Both the position numbers and the translations under genes were made by a program. 64,000 bases of DNA, from contig JALSOH010000004.1 in the NCBI GenBank assembly GCA_026986575.1, forward strand, positions 310,001 through 374,000, read 5' to 3'. Shown here one piece after another: positions 40,520 through 48,733 of this stretch (its first letter is position 1; each line of letters starts with the position of its first letter). A model generated the notes under the pieces. It had not been told where the DNA came from and searched no databases. It saw nothing but the letters and a program-made list of their open reading frames with translations. Source of the DNA: Thermoproteota archaeon (GTDB taxonomy: Archaea; Korarchaeota; Korarchaeia; Korarchaeales; Korarchaeaceae).

Positions 40520-41498
40520 TCCACAAATCTCTATCCCTTCTCACCCTTTCCAGATTGAGCGGCCGAACTAAGTCCCGGTGAAGGAAAGTAGACAGCTCTT
40601 TCTTAAACTGACAGGCCTTACACATCTCCGTCGTGGTTGGTTCACCGCATACACGGCATCTCCTAAGTTGTACATCTGCCGATAACCCATGGGAGATCAG
40701 AGAGAATGTCTGAAGTGCCTTAACCTTGATACCGGGGATGTGGTCCTCTAAGTCGTCTATCTCCCTCCTCACACCTATCCTCATCCCCTGGGTGAAGGGA
40801 CACTTACCTAGATGGGCGGGAATCTTTTTGGCCACAACTAATGTAGCGACCTCCCTCTCATAGACCATCTTCAGCGGTCTGACTCTAGGTACAAGCCCCT
40901 CCTCCATCTTTCTCTCATGTCTGAGAGTCTTCACTAGGGCGTTGATGTCTCCCCTCGACAGGTTCATCGCTGCCGTCTGGACCAGATCATCGAGGTTGTG
41001 CCCTGTCACAACGACAGTCGCCCCTATTTCCCTAGCAATCGCGTTCAAAGCTTGTCTCCTAAGGACTCCACAGTAGGTGCATGGACTCCTCTTCCAGTCG
41101 GCAGGAAGCATGAAATCCAGCTCTTCTATGGATAGACCATGAATCTCCTCCATTGTATACGTCCTATGTCTCACCCCGAGCTCATTAGCCAATTTCTCAG
41201 CGAGCTTCACGGAGGCCTTCCTGTAGAAGGTCCCTTCATCTACAGTAACAGAGAGCAGGCTAAGCTTCATGTCTGAATGAGCGTCAGCGAACTCCTTTGT
41301 GAGGAGAAGAGCAAGGGAGCTGTCCTTTCCCCCTGAGTGAGCAATCATCACCTTGTCCCTCGCCACTAGCTCATCCTTCAAAACCTGCCAAGCTCTCCTC
41401 CTCACGGACCTCATAAGACAGTCGGCGCATACCGATATCCCCCTGCTGTGGTCCGTGTACACGGCCTCATTGTACCCACAAAGGTCGCACTTCCTCAA
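40509..41498 (-). CDS. ttuA: tRNA 2-thiolation protein of the TtuA/Ncs6 family
   Basis: This 329-residue protein has a zinc module at each end (CDLC and CADC; CRVC and CKAC). The ATP PP-loop is IAHSGGKDSSLAL (about residues 52-64), the catalytic and Fe-S cysteines are in SPCTYCGVLRRQ, and the GHNLDDLVQTAAMNL element is present. The family adds sulfur to U54 or U34 of tRNA, and thermophiles use the U54 product for heat tolerance. TTG 41498 overlaps the stop of the upstream ubiquitin-fold gene (TTGA), so the two are translationally coupled, consistent with a sulfur donor pair. Confidence 0.92.
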   Translation of the reverse strand: MRKCDLCGYNEAVYTDHSRGISVCADCLMRSVRRRAWQVLKDELVARDKVMIAHSGGKDSSLALLLTKEFADAHSDMKLSLLSVTVDEGTFYRKASVKLAEKLANELGVRHRTYTMEEIHGLSIEELDFMLPADWKRSPCTYCGVLRRQALNAIAREIGATVVVTGHNLDDLVQTAAMNLSRGDINALVKTLRHERKMEEGLVPRVRPLKMVYEREVATLVVAKKIPAHLGKCPFTQGMRIGVRREIDDLEDHIPGIKVKALQTFSLISHGLSADVQLRRCRVCGEPTTTEMCKACQFKKELSTFLHRDLVRPLNLERVRRDRDLWTRT

Positions 41499-41725
41499 CG
41501 ATCTTCCCCCGAGCTCTTCCTAGGGCTCTCATGGTAAGTTATCCTTAACCACGTGATAACATCCTCATCGTCCAAGTAGGAATCGTCAGCTCTTGGCTCT
41601 CCGTTCACTAGGAGGAGGGTGCTCCACTTGCTTACACCAAGCATCCCATAAAGATCACCCACCATGGTATTCCAAGGCAGTTCCACTTCTCTACCGGCCA
41701 AGAACACTTTAATGGTCCCCTTCAT
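41495..41725 (-). CDS. ThiS/MoaD-like ubiquitin-fold protein without a terminal Gly-Gly
   Basis: The 76-residue protein starts with a beta-grasp pattern IKVFLAGREVELPWNTMVGDLYGMLGVSKWSTLLLVNGEPRADDSYLDDEDVITWLRI, typical of ThiS or TtuB-like sulfur carriers. Those end in a free GG that is adenylated and thiolated. Here the chain goes on with 14 residues (YHESPRKSSGEDR) and no GG, so either processing or another role is needed. Start: ATG 41725 with GGGGGA before it; the frame runs on to 41869 but only over the divergent gene. It is coupled to ttuA. Confidence 0.75.
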   Translation of the reverse strand: MKGTIKVFLAGREVELPWNTMVGDLYGMLGVSKWSTLLLVNGEPRADDSYLDDEDVITWLRITYHESPRKSSGEDR

Positions 41726-41744
41726 ATATCCCCCGGTGTCAACG

Positions 41745-42437
41745 ATGTTCCTCTCTAAAAAGGCGAACCTGAAAGGTGTATCCTTGGAGGGAGATGTAAC
41801 AGTTATTGGCCCCTCATCCATCGGCTCAGGCACAGTTTTGGGGATGTACTCCGTCGTGGGATACCCCACTTACCGCAAGATCAGGTCCTTGAGTGAGAAG
41901 GACTTGGTATTTTACGATGACCTGAGCGAGGGAGCCGTTATTGGAGAGAACTGCTTTCTGAGAAGTCACTCAGTCGTATACGAGAGGGCGAAAATAGGGA
42001 ATAGGGTTCAGACGGGGCACGCTGTCCTCATAAGAGAAGATACGATCATTGGGGATGGGACCGTCGTGGGAACCCATGCAGTTGTAGACGGGAGAGTGAT
42101 CATCGGGAAGAACGTCAGCATACAGAGCGGAACCTATATACCGCCGGAGAGCAGGATAGGAGATCGCGTGTTCTTGGCCCCATTCGTCGTCATAACGAAC
42201 GATAAGTATCCGGCGAGCAAGAGGCTCCTCGGAGTAACTGTAGACAATGATGCCATTATTGGTGCCAATGCGGTGTTAATATCAGGAGTCAGAATAGGTG
42301 AGGGCGCTGTTGTGGCTTCAGGTGCTGTCGTCACAAGGGATGTACCCCCAAGGAAGGTCGTTATCGGAGTTCCAGCCAGAGTAGTCATGGACAGAGAGGA
42401 GTATGAGAGGAAGAAAAGGGAGTACGAAGAGGGTTAG
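41745..42437 (+). CDS. Hexapeptide-repeat acyltransferase (WbpD/WlbB-like)
   Basis: This 230-residue left-handed beta-helix protein has long hexapeptide runs (VIGPSSIGSGTVLGMYSVVG, AVIGENCFLRSHSVVYERAKIGNRVQTGHAVLIRE). It has a loop with FLAPFVVITNDKYPAS and the closing AVVTRDVPPRKVVIGVPARVV, marks of sugar-nucleotide N-acetyltransferases and serine-acetyltransferase kin. It is likely active in surface glycan synthesis; the acceptor is unknown. ATG 41745 is chosen because it begins the first repeat. The TATA ACTTTAAT (about 41706-41713) lies inside the opposite gene. Confidence 0.82.
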   Translation: MFLSKKANLKGVSLEGDVTVIGPSSIGSGTVLGMYSVVGYPTYRKIRSLSEKDLVFYDDLSEGAVIGENCFLRSHSVVYERAKIGNRVQTGHAVLIREDTIIGDGTVVGTHAVVDGRVIIGKNVSIQSGTYIPPESRIGDRVFLAPFVVITNDKYPASKRLLGVTVDNDAIIGANAVLISGVRIGEGAVVASGAVVTRDVPPRKVVIGVPARVVMDREEYERKKREYEEG

Positions 42438-43447
42438 ACATCCTCTATGCCTCCCTCAGTTATGACGACTTCAACCGTTCCCTCCGGGAGGTAGGGGCTC
42501 TTGACTAGCTTGACCACTCTGCGGTCCTTCTTCCCCCTCTTTATGTAAAGCCTGGCCGTTACGCCGTGGCCTAATACGTGACCACCTGCAGGCCTGTTAG
42601 GATCTCCGAAGAAGGCGCTGGGATCCGCCACCACCTGATTTGTGACTATGACCGCCAGATTGTATCCAAGAGCCAGCTTGAGCAGCTTGTGAAGGTACTT
42701 GTTGAGCTTCTGCTGCCTCTCGGCGAGAGTCTCCCTGCCCACGTATTCTCCTCTGAAGTGGCTTATCAGGGAGTCCACGATTATCAACCCTATGTTCCTC
42801 TCCTTTATGTAAGGCTCTGCCCTCTCTGTTACTATCATCTGGTGATCACTAGTGAATGCCCTCGCATACAGTATGTTCTTCAGAGCCCTTTCCGGATCCA
42901 ATCCGAACCTTTCAGCTATCTGTATTATCCTCTCTGGCCTGAATGTTCCCTCCGTATCGATGAATAGGGCTGCTCTTCCCAGACCTCCCTTATCCTCTGG
43001 GAGCTGAACCGTGACCGCCATCTGATGAGCGAACTGTGTCTTTCCCGATCCATAGGGGCCGTATATCTCCGTGATCGACTGGGTCTCAACGCCTCCTCCC
43101 AGTAATTCATCCAATGCCTTGGAACCAGTTGTTATCCTCTGAACCATCTTTCTCTGCTGATAGTAATCGTAAGCTGACATGACATCAATATTCAACTTAG
43201 ATCTTGCGGCCTGTATTATCTTCTGGGCCACACCTTCGCCTATCCCCGCGTACACTGCCAGCTCAGCCGGGGTAGACATGGCTATTGACTCCAACGTGGT
43301 GTAGCCCGCCTCCATGAGCCTCTTAGCAGTGGCGGGGCCGACTCCTTCTAGATCGGTTAGATCGAACTCCTCTTCCACATTTACCTCTTCATAGTAAGTT
43401 TCATCAACCTCCTCAGGCGCTTCCTCCCGAGGTTCCTCCTTGATCAC
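42434..43447 (-). CDS. radA: DNA repair and recombination protein RadA
   Basis: The 337-residue protein has a helix-hairpin-helix N-domain (LEGVGPATAKRLMEAGYTTLESIA), Walker A GPYGSGKTQ, Walker B LIIVDSLI, and the L1/L2 loops around VTNQVVADPSAFFGDP. It is the archaeal RecA/Rad51 recombinase for homologous strand exchange. The first canonical start is GTG 43447. However, ATA 43462 (five codons earlier) has AAGGTGAT five bases upstream and gives the sensible N-terminus MPKKKVIKEEP, so a near-cognate start is possible. A TATA (GTTAAATATC) at 43501-43510 predicts a leader just long enough for that SD. Confidence 0.96.
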   Translation of the reverse strand: MIKEEPREEAPEEVDETYYEEVNVEEEFDLTDLEGVGPATAKRLMEAGYTTLESIAMSTPAELAVYAGIGEGVAQKIIQAARSKLNIDVMSAYDYYQQRKMVQRITTGSKALDELLGGGVETQSITEIYGPYGSGKTQFAHQMAVTVQLPEDKGGLGRAALFIDTEGTFRPERIIQIAERFGLDPERALKNILYARAFTSDHQMIVTERAEPYIKERNIGLIIVDSLISHFRGEYVGRETLAERQQKLNKYLHKLLKLALGYNLAVIVTNQVVADPSAFFGDPNRPAGGHVLGHGVTARLYIKRGKKDRRVVKLVKSPYLPEGTVEVVITEGGIEDV

Positions 43448-43475
43448 CTTCTTCTTCGGTATCCCTAATCACCTT

Positions 43476-43510
43476 CCCCCATAGTTGGGGGATAGGAGGG
43501 GATATTTAAC
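43476..43510 (-). promoter_or_regulatory. radA promoter with an inverted repeat at the start site
   Basis: TATA GTTAAATATC (43510-43501 on the minus strand) predicts transcription from about 43479. A C5-A/T6-G5 inverted repeat (43476-43491) spans that point and may be an operator or a hairpin at the 5' end. The leader then holds AAGGTGAT (43475-43468). Confidence 0.5.
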
Positions 43511-43512
43511 TA

Positions 43513-43995
43513 TCACATATCCGAGAAACTCTCGCGTGTTGTTTCTGCGATCAGATCGTTCCCCGACGAAGGTTCACTTTCCAAGATCTCTACTTTCTCG
43601 CCATCCCCTTCATCCTCCAAGGGCTCCTCAGGGGGTGACTCACCCTCGGCTTTGACGGGTTCCTCAGGCTTGAACGGGTCGCTTCTGTGCTTCAGCAGAT
43701 ATGATCCAACGGCGATAGAGAATATGAAGGTAAGCATACCTTCTGAAGGAAGAGCTGGGACGAGAAACAATCCCAGAACACCTAACACGATGTAGAACAT
43801 CGATAGTAGGAGTATGGCCCGTTCATCTCCTCTGAACACGAGTGCGGAGACCAAGATCAGCGACACTGAGGTGATAATTCCCAATGAGGAGGACAGAGGA
43901 TCACTTTTAAGGACCTGTATCGAAAGATAGGCGATCCCCAGCGACAGGATCAGCGTGAGTAGGGCAGACACCGCCATTCCTAGACGTAATCTCAT
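43513..43995 (-). CDS. Uncharacterised membrane protein with acidic cytoplasmic or external tail
   Basis: The 160-residue protein has about four hydrophobic segments in residues 5-95 (LGMAVSALLTLILSLGIAYLS, LGIITSVSLILVSALVF, AILLLSMFYIVLGVLGLFLV, GMLTFIFSIAVGSYLL). A strongly acidic tail follows (PVKAEGESPPEEPLEDEGDGEKVEILESEPSSG). I recognise no family. ATG 43995 is preferred; a GTG-type start to 44004 is also open. It starts 2 nt from the end of prs and precedes radA with an independent radA promoter in between. Confidence 0.62.
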   Translation of the reverse strand: MRLRLGMAVSALLTLILSLGIAYLSIQVLKSDPLSSSLGIITSVSLILVSALVFRGDERAILLLSMFYIVLGVLGLFLVPALPSEGMLTFIFSIAVGSYLLKHRSDPFKPEEPVKAEGESPPEEPLEDEGDGEKVEILESEPSSGNDLIAETTRESFSDM

Positions 43996-43996
43996 C

Positions 43997-44893
43997 TCAC
44001 ACACCCTGAACTGCTTCAGCGATCGATCCCACCACCGACGCCTTGGAGCCTGACCACTCTATAGTGTCCGTGGCTATGATGATATCTGCTCCGGCTCCTA
44101 GTATTCTATCCACTGCCTTAGGCGCGAGGACTGGGTGTACAAAAGCAGATACAACAATTCTAGCGCCCATTCTCTTTGCCTCTTTCACAGCATTCGCCAT
44201 CGTCCCTCCAGTGGATACCATATCATCAACCACTATCACATCCCTACCTGAGAGATCTATCTCCTTAACATACGTCTTTATCTCACCAGTAGCGATGTCC
44301 CTTTCCTTCTTGAATGCATCGAACTCCTCGGTCCCGTAATAGTGAGCCAACTCTCTAGCCCAGTGTATGCTCTCGGTATCCGGCCCCAAGATGAATGGAT
44401 CTCTAAGAGGTAACTCTCTAATCTTGTCAGCAAGCGCTTCAAAGCCGCTCACGTTCACGGCCTTCGCTCCCTCGAAAAGCTCAGAGAATCCCCCAATCCT
44501 GTGGAGATGCACCGTAACGCTGATTACAGCATCAGCTCCAGCCGCTTCAAGTAGCTCTCCCAAATACTTAGAGCTCAATGGCTCACCCGGCCTGAATATA
44601 GCATCCTGCCGGGCGTAAGGGAAATACGGCATGACTAAGGTTATGGACTTAGCACCCATATGTTCCTTAAGATTCCTTAGCGTGAAGAGAACCTCCATCA
44701 AGTATCTGTTAGGGGATCCGCTGCCTGCTCCCATTCTCAAGGAGAGGACGACATCTTCATCCCGGGTGTCCCCCAATACCCTTGGACACACCTCTCCATC
44801 TGGGAATACTCTCCTATCTAGAGCTACTAATTCCACACCGAGATTCTCAGCGAGCTTAATGTTGAAATCGTCATTGGGGCCCACCAGCAGCAT
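43997..44893 (-). CDS. prs: Ribose-phosphate pyrophosphokinase
   Basis: The 298-residue PRPP synthetase has the catalytic flexible loop and PPi-binding pattern MPYFPYARQDAIFRPGEPLSSK, and the ribose-5-phosphate loop VIVVDDMVSTGGTMANAVKEA. It uses ATP to activate ribose 5-phosphate for nucleotide, His and Trp synthesis, consistent with the PRTase at 22519. Start: ATG 44893 gives the standard N-terminus MLLVGPNDDFNIKLAENLG. The longer frame to 45040 runs into the tmk gene and is rejected. The TATA lies 25-26 nt upstream, so the message is probably leaderless. Confidence 0.95.
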   Translation of the reverse strand: MLLVGPNDDFNIKLAENLGVELVALDRRVFPDGEVCPRVLGDTRDEDVVLSLRMGAGSGSPNRYLMEVLFTLRNLKEHMGAKSITLVMPYFPYARQDAIFRPGEPLSSKYLGELLEAAGADAVISVTVHLHRIGGFSELFEGAKAVNVSGFEALADKIRELPLRDPFILGPDTESIHWARELAHYYGTEEFDAFKKERDIATGEIKTYVKEIDLSGRDVIVVDDMVSTGGTMANAVKEAKRMGARIVVSAFVHPVLAPKAVDRILGAGADIIIATDTIEWSGSKASVVGSIAEAVQGV

Positions 44894-44913
44894 ATGCTGA
44901 GTGCGCAATGCGA

Positions 44914-44923
44914 GATTAAAAAG
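44914..44923. promoter_or_regulatory. Single TATA element serving two divergent leaderless genes (prs and tmk)
   Basis: GATTAAAAAG is centred at about 44918.5. That is 25.5 nt from the prs ATG (44893, minus) and 26.5 nt from the tmk ATG (44945, plus), both at the archaeal TATA-to-start distance. The start codons are 52 nt apart and no second AT-rich element or SD exists. So one box appears to initiate in both directions. Confidence 0.65.
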
Positions 44924-44944
44924 TAGTCGAAGTGGGTCTGGAAG

Positions 44945-45529
44945 ATGCTCATAGCCTTTGAGGGTATAGACGGGTCTGGTAAAACGACCATAAGTACTAG
45001 AATCAATGAAGAGCTGGAGAGAAGGGGCATAAGGTCTCACTGGACGACGGAGCCGACTGACGGTCCAATAGGTAGGATCATACGTGAAGTACTAGAGGGT
45101 AGGATGGAGGTCGATCACAGAACGCTGGCCCTGCTCTTCGCCGCTGATAGAATGCAGCATGTGATTCAATTGGAAGATCTTCTGGAGGAGGGCTACACGG
45201 TCATAAGCGACAGGTACCTCCTATCGTCGCTAGCATATCAGGGATGCGATCTCCCGATGGAGTGGGTTAAGGAGATAAATAAGTGGGCTTTGCTGCCTGA
45301 TTTAGTGATCTACTTGGATTTGGATCCTGCATTAGCCTTGGAACGCGTTAAAGAGAAACAACTATTCCACACTCTGCGCAAATTGAGGTCGATCAGGGCC
45401 AATTACCTCAGTCTGATAAGGGAGGAAGAGTGGTCCAGTAGGACCGTCGTGGTGGATGCAAGCAGGGAAGAGGAGGAGGTGTTCCAAACAGTTCTTAATA
45501 TTATCTTGAAGAAGCTCAGGGTGGTTTGA
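44945..45529 (+). CDS. tmk: Thymidylate kinase
   Basis: This 194-residue P-loop kinase starts with IAFEGIDGSGKTT (Walker A), then shows TTEPTDGPIGRIIREVLEG (the dTMP/DR region), LFAADRMQH and ISDRYLLSSLAYQG, and the LID region around the later DLDPALALERV. It phosphorylates dTMP to dTDP. It overlaps the following PfkB gene (TGATG). The ATG is 26-27 nt from the shared TATA, so it is predicted leaderless. Confidence 0.95.
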   Translation: MLIAFEGIDGSGKTTISTRINEELERRGIRSHWTTEPTDGPIGRIIREVLEGRMEVDHRTLALLFAADRMQHVIQLEDLLEEGYTVISDRYLLSSLAYQGCDLPMEWVKEINKWALLPDLVIYLDLDPALALERVKEKQLFHTLRKLRSIRANYLSLIREEEWSSRTVVVDASREEEEVFQTVLNIILKKLRVV

Positions 45530-46452
45530 TGAAGTTCTTGGCCATTGGAAATGCGAATATCGACGTAACCACGTTCATAGAGAGGATACCCGATCAAGAC
45601 GAGGCCATAGACGCCTTAGCAGCTACGATGAGCGCGGGGGGATCAGCCTCCAACTTCGCTCTGGCCGCCGCTAGGCTGGGGGTTGAGGTTTTTGTCATCG
45701 CCTCTCTAGGTGATGATTCCCTAGGGAAGATCTACCTAAGGACCATGGAGGAGGGAGGGGTTGATACATCCCACATCAAGATAACAGAGGGCAGGAGAAC
45801 GGGACTTGTTGTCATAATCAACGTTTTAGGGGAGAGCAGAAGGATGATAGAGAGCCCAGGAGCTAATGAGGAACTTTCCCCAGTAGATATAGTAGAGAGA
45901 AGCGAGCTGGTTCGATCGGTCGATGAAGTGCACATGGCCAGCGTCAGGGTACCTATAGCCAGAGCTGTCTTGGAGGTGAGGAAGGGAGTATCTTGGGATC
46001 CTGGGATTAGGATACTCTCTAGGAACAGGGACGATTGCTGGAAGCTGCTAGGTGGGGTGGGAAAGATATTTCTTAACGAGAAAGAGGCAGCGATCCTATC
46101 TAGGGAGAGAGATCCAGAGTTAGCTGCCCAAAAGATAGGAAGAGAAGGACCAGAAGAAGTTCTCATAAAGATGGGTCCGAAGGGGTCGCTTGCTTGGGTT
46201 GAGGGATCCCTATGCCATGTGAAAGCCGTCCCGGTAAATGTGGTCGATACGACCGGGGCAGGGGACGTGTTCGCGGCTGCTTACCTAACCTCAAGGGCCA
46301 AGGGCTTCTCCCCAGTGAAATCCATAAGATTAGCCAACTCCGCGGCAGCCCTAACCATTTCGAGGCCCGGAACGGCCTATGGACTGCCCGTATGGGATGA
46401 GATAGCGGCCATGGAGTTTATCTCATACGGTAAGGGTGATAATGAGTGCTAA
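45529..46452 (+). CDS. PfkB-family carbohydrate kinase
   Basis: The 307-residue kinase has the PfkB N-terminal pattern (GNANIDVTTFIERIP...MSAGGSASNFALAAARLG, with the GG hinge) and the C-terminal signature VDTTGAGDVFAAAYL with the catalytic Asp. It phosphorylates a sugar or nucleoside; the exact substrate is unknown. Archaeal members include ribokinase and nucleoside kinases, and pairing with tmk would suit nucleoside salvage, though that is inference. ATG 45529 overlaps the tmk stop; TTG 45526 is also open. Confidence 0.88.
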   Translation: MKFLAIGNANIDVTTFIERIPDQDEAIDALAATMSAGGSASNFALAAARLGVEVFVIASLGDDSLGKIYLRTMEEGGVDTSHIKITEGRRTGLVVIINVLGESRRMIESPGANEELSPVDIVERSELVRSVDEVHMASVRVPIARAVLEVRKGVSWDPGIRILSRNRDDCWKLLGGVGKIFLNEKEAAILSRERDPELAAQKIGREGPEEVLIKMGPKGSLAWVEGSLCHVKAVPVNVVDTTGAGDVFAAAYLTSRAKGFSPVKSIRLANSAAALTISRPGTAYGLPVWDEIAAMEFISYGKGDNEC

Positions 46453-46503
46453 CACAATAGAATTTTGTAAATCCTTTTTAAATATCCTCACGAGGGGAGC
46501 CCG

Positions 46504-47502
46504 ATGGAAGAGGCAGGAAGGACTCCGAAAATAGGCAGGAAGAGCCTGCTCCTGCTAGTACTCGGCATAGCTCTCATGATACCTCTACTTGCCACTTTCG
46601 ATCTGAGTGAAGCGGTGAGCAGCCTTCGTTCTATAGGAATAGTTCCCGTAGTCCTCTCCTTTCTCTCGATACACGTGGGAGTCCTGTTCTACAACTTGGG
46701 GTGGTACATCCTATTGGATAGGAGAGCCAGTTTCAAGGATGTCTTCCTAATAGGGTGGATCAGCCTGTTCATAAACCTGCTAATACCGGCAGGTTCAGCC
46801 ACGGGAGAGGTAGCCAGAGCCTATCTGATCAATAGGAAATCGAAGGTTCCCATGGGGCATGCTGTGTCCACCATTGTAGCCCACAGGGTCGTCATGATCA
46901 TACCATTCGTGGTCAGCATAGTCCTTGGTTTCTCCTACTTGGTGGGATCGTCCGGCGTGGGACATAGCACTCTCACTACCATTTTCTTGGCGGTGGGTCT
47001 CCTGATAGTGGTCTTCTATCTCATTTACAGAGTCAGCATGGATGAAAGTAGTATGCTCAGACTGATATCCTTCTTTGAACGGAAGCTTCGAAGGGATCTT
47101 GGGAAGATAAAGGAGATGGTAAGTGAATATTCAAAGGCATTCAGGGAGCTCATGAGGAACAGGAGAGCATTAGGTCTCTCCCTGCTCTGTGCATTCCTTA
47201 ACTGGTTCTTCGACATGCTACCGATTTTCATCTACTTCTACGCCCTTGGCTATTGGATAGATCCCCTCATGGGAATCCTGATATACTCAGTGTCCATCAT
47301 TATGGTCCTCATTCCCATAGGAATCCCTGGGAACACCGGGGTAAGAGAATGGGTGATGACGGGCCTCTTATCTGCGATGGGATTTAGCAAGGGTGATGCC
47401 CTCGCGATAACGCTGGTCTCCTCCACTATAACCGTGTTCCTCAATGAGCTTGTATTCGGCTTCTTAGCTTACCTCCTTGTCCTTAAAGGGATATCCAAGT
47501 AA
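46504..47502 (+). CDS. UPF0104 / AglD-like integral membrane protein
   Basis: The 332-residue protein has about eight hydrophobic segments, starting LLLLVLGIALMIPLLATFD. It has the conserved pattern LFINLLIPAGSATGEVARAYLINRK (helix and loop with R and GE) and a late IGIPGNTGVREWVMTGLL. Members include LPG synthase transmembrane domains and archaeal AglD, which are linked to lipid or dolichol-phosphate sugar handling. A TATA-like TTTTTAAATA ends about 20 nt upstream, and GAGGGGAG lies before the ATG. Confidence 0.84.
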   Translation: MEEAGRTPKIGRKSLLLLVLGIALMIPLLATFDLSEAVSSLRSIGIVPVVLSFLSIHVGVLFYNLGWYILLDRRASFKDVFLIGWISLFINLLIPAGSATGEVARAYLINRKSKVPMGHAVSTIVAHRVVMIIPFVVSIVLGFSYLVGSSGVGHSTLTTIFLAVGLLIVVFYLIYRVSMDESSMLRLISFFERKLRRDLGKIKEMVSEYSKAFRELMRNRRALGLSLLCAFLNWFFDMLPIFIYFYALGYWIDPLMGILIYSVSIIMVLIPIGIPGNTGVREWVMTGLLSAMGFSKGDALAITLVSSTITVFLNELVFGFLAYLLVLKGISK

Positions 47503-47561
47503 ATCCCCACACTTTGAAAGTTTTTCAGTAAAGCACCTCCCCACTGCTCGGGTGCAGTGTC

Positions 47562-48731
47562 ATGCCTAAGTTTGCAGAGAGGATGAGCTCGTTAGGAGTA
47601 GAGGGAGCATTCATAGTCTTGGCTAAGGCTAGAGAGCTTGAGAGACAGGGGAAGAGCATAATTCACTTGGAAATAGGGGAGCCTGGTTATCAGCCACCTA
47701 AACACGTGCTGGAGGCTACTAAGAAGGCGATTGATGGGGGGAAGACCAAGTACACCCCTGCATCTGGGATATATGAGCTTAGGGAGGCGATTGCTGAGAG
47801 GGTCTCGAACAGCAGGGGGGTGGAGGTCGGACCTGAGAATGTGGTCGTGACCGTCGGTGCCAAGATGGCCATATTCGCCGCCCTGATGGCCTTCGTAGAT
47901 CCGGGTGATGAGGTAATAATTCCCATGCCAGCATATCCCTCATACGAGAGTGTAACTAAGTTCGTTGGCGGTATAGTCAAGCCGGTAGTACTCAAAGAGG
48001 AGAGAAAGTTCTCGCCCGATGTCAACGATATCTTAGAGAAGGTGACTGACAGAACTAAGGCCATAGTAATAAATACCCCCAGTAACCCTACAGGGGGCAT
48101 TTACAGGAGGGAGGATCTGGAAGAGATCGTCAGTCTAGCTGTAAAGAGGGATATACTGATAATCTCCGACGAGATATACGAGGATATAATATTCGATGGG
48201 AAGAAGCACGAGAGTGTTCTATCTATAGCTGGCGCTGAAGAGGTGACCGTGCTGGTGAGTGGTTTCAGCAAGACGTGGGCCATGACAGGGTACAGGCTCG
48301 GCTACGCTGTGGCGAAGGAGGATATAGCCCAGAAGATAGCCCAGATTCAATTAAATGCGGCTTCCTGTCCCGTTCATTTCGCACAAGTGGCGGCCGTTGA
48401 GGCTATAAGGGGTCCGCAGGATGAGGTAGAGAGAATGGTCAAGGACTACGAGAAGAAAAGGGATATCATCTACGAGGAGATACAGAAGATCGAAGGTTTC
48501 TCGATGGTAAAACCTGCAGGGACGTTCTACGCATTCCCCAACATAAAGGGAACCGGAATGTCCTCGGAGGAACTAGCTGATAGGTTGCTGAACGAGGCGG
48601 GAGTCGCGTTGCTACCTGGAACTGCTTTCGGAGAACCGGGGGAGGGCTTCCTCAGGATATCATTCGCTGGTCCCATGGAGGATATAGTTGAGGGGATGAA
48701 GAGGATAAGGGAGTTTGTGAGTTCCCTGTAA
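47562..48731 (+). CDS. PLP-dependent aminotransferase, class I/II
   Basis: The 389-residue fold-type I aminotransferase has substrate and PLP residues in HLEIGEPGYQPPKHV, VGAKMAIFAALMAFVDPGDEVIIPMPAYPSY, NTPSNPTGG, ISDEIYEDI and the PLP lysine in SGFSKTWAMTGYRLGY. It is a typical archaeal aspartate/aromatic-type aminotransferase. Transfer of amino groups to 2-oxoglutarate would feed the amino acid economy suggested by the liv genes. Specificity cannot be fixed from sequence. Confidence 0.92.
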   Translation: MPKFAERMSSLGVEGAFIVLAKARELERQGKSIIHLEIGEPGYQPPKHVLEATKKAIDGGKTKYTPASGIYELREAIAERVSNSRGVEVGPENVVVTVGAKMAIFAALMAFVDPGDEVIIPMPAYPSYESVTKFVGGIVKPVVLKEERKFSPDVNDILEKVTDRTKAIVINTPSNPTGGIYRREDLEEIVSLAVKRDILIISDEIYEDIIFDGKKHESVLSIAGAEEVTVLVSGFSKTWAMTGYRLGYAVAKEDIAQKIAQIQLNAASCPVHFAQVAAVEAIRGPQDEVERMVKDYEKKRDIIYEEIQKIEGFSMVKPAGTFYAFPNIKGTGMSSEELADRLLNEAGVALLPGTAFGEPGEGFLRISFAGPMEDIVEGMKRIREFVSSL

Positions 48732-48733
48732 CC

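Noticed and set aside
44896-45040. Longer prs frame overlapping tmk
   Set aside because: The extension is antisense to tmk and unlike PRPP synthetases; ATG 44893 gives the standard N-terminus and fits the TATA distance.
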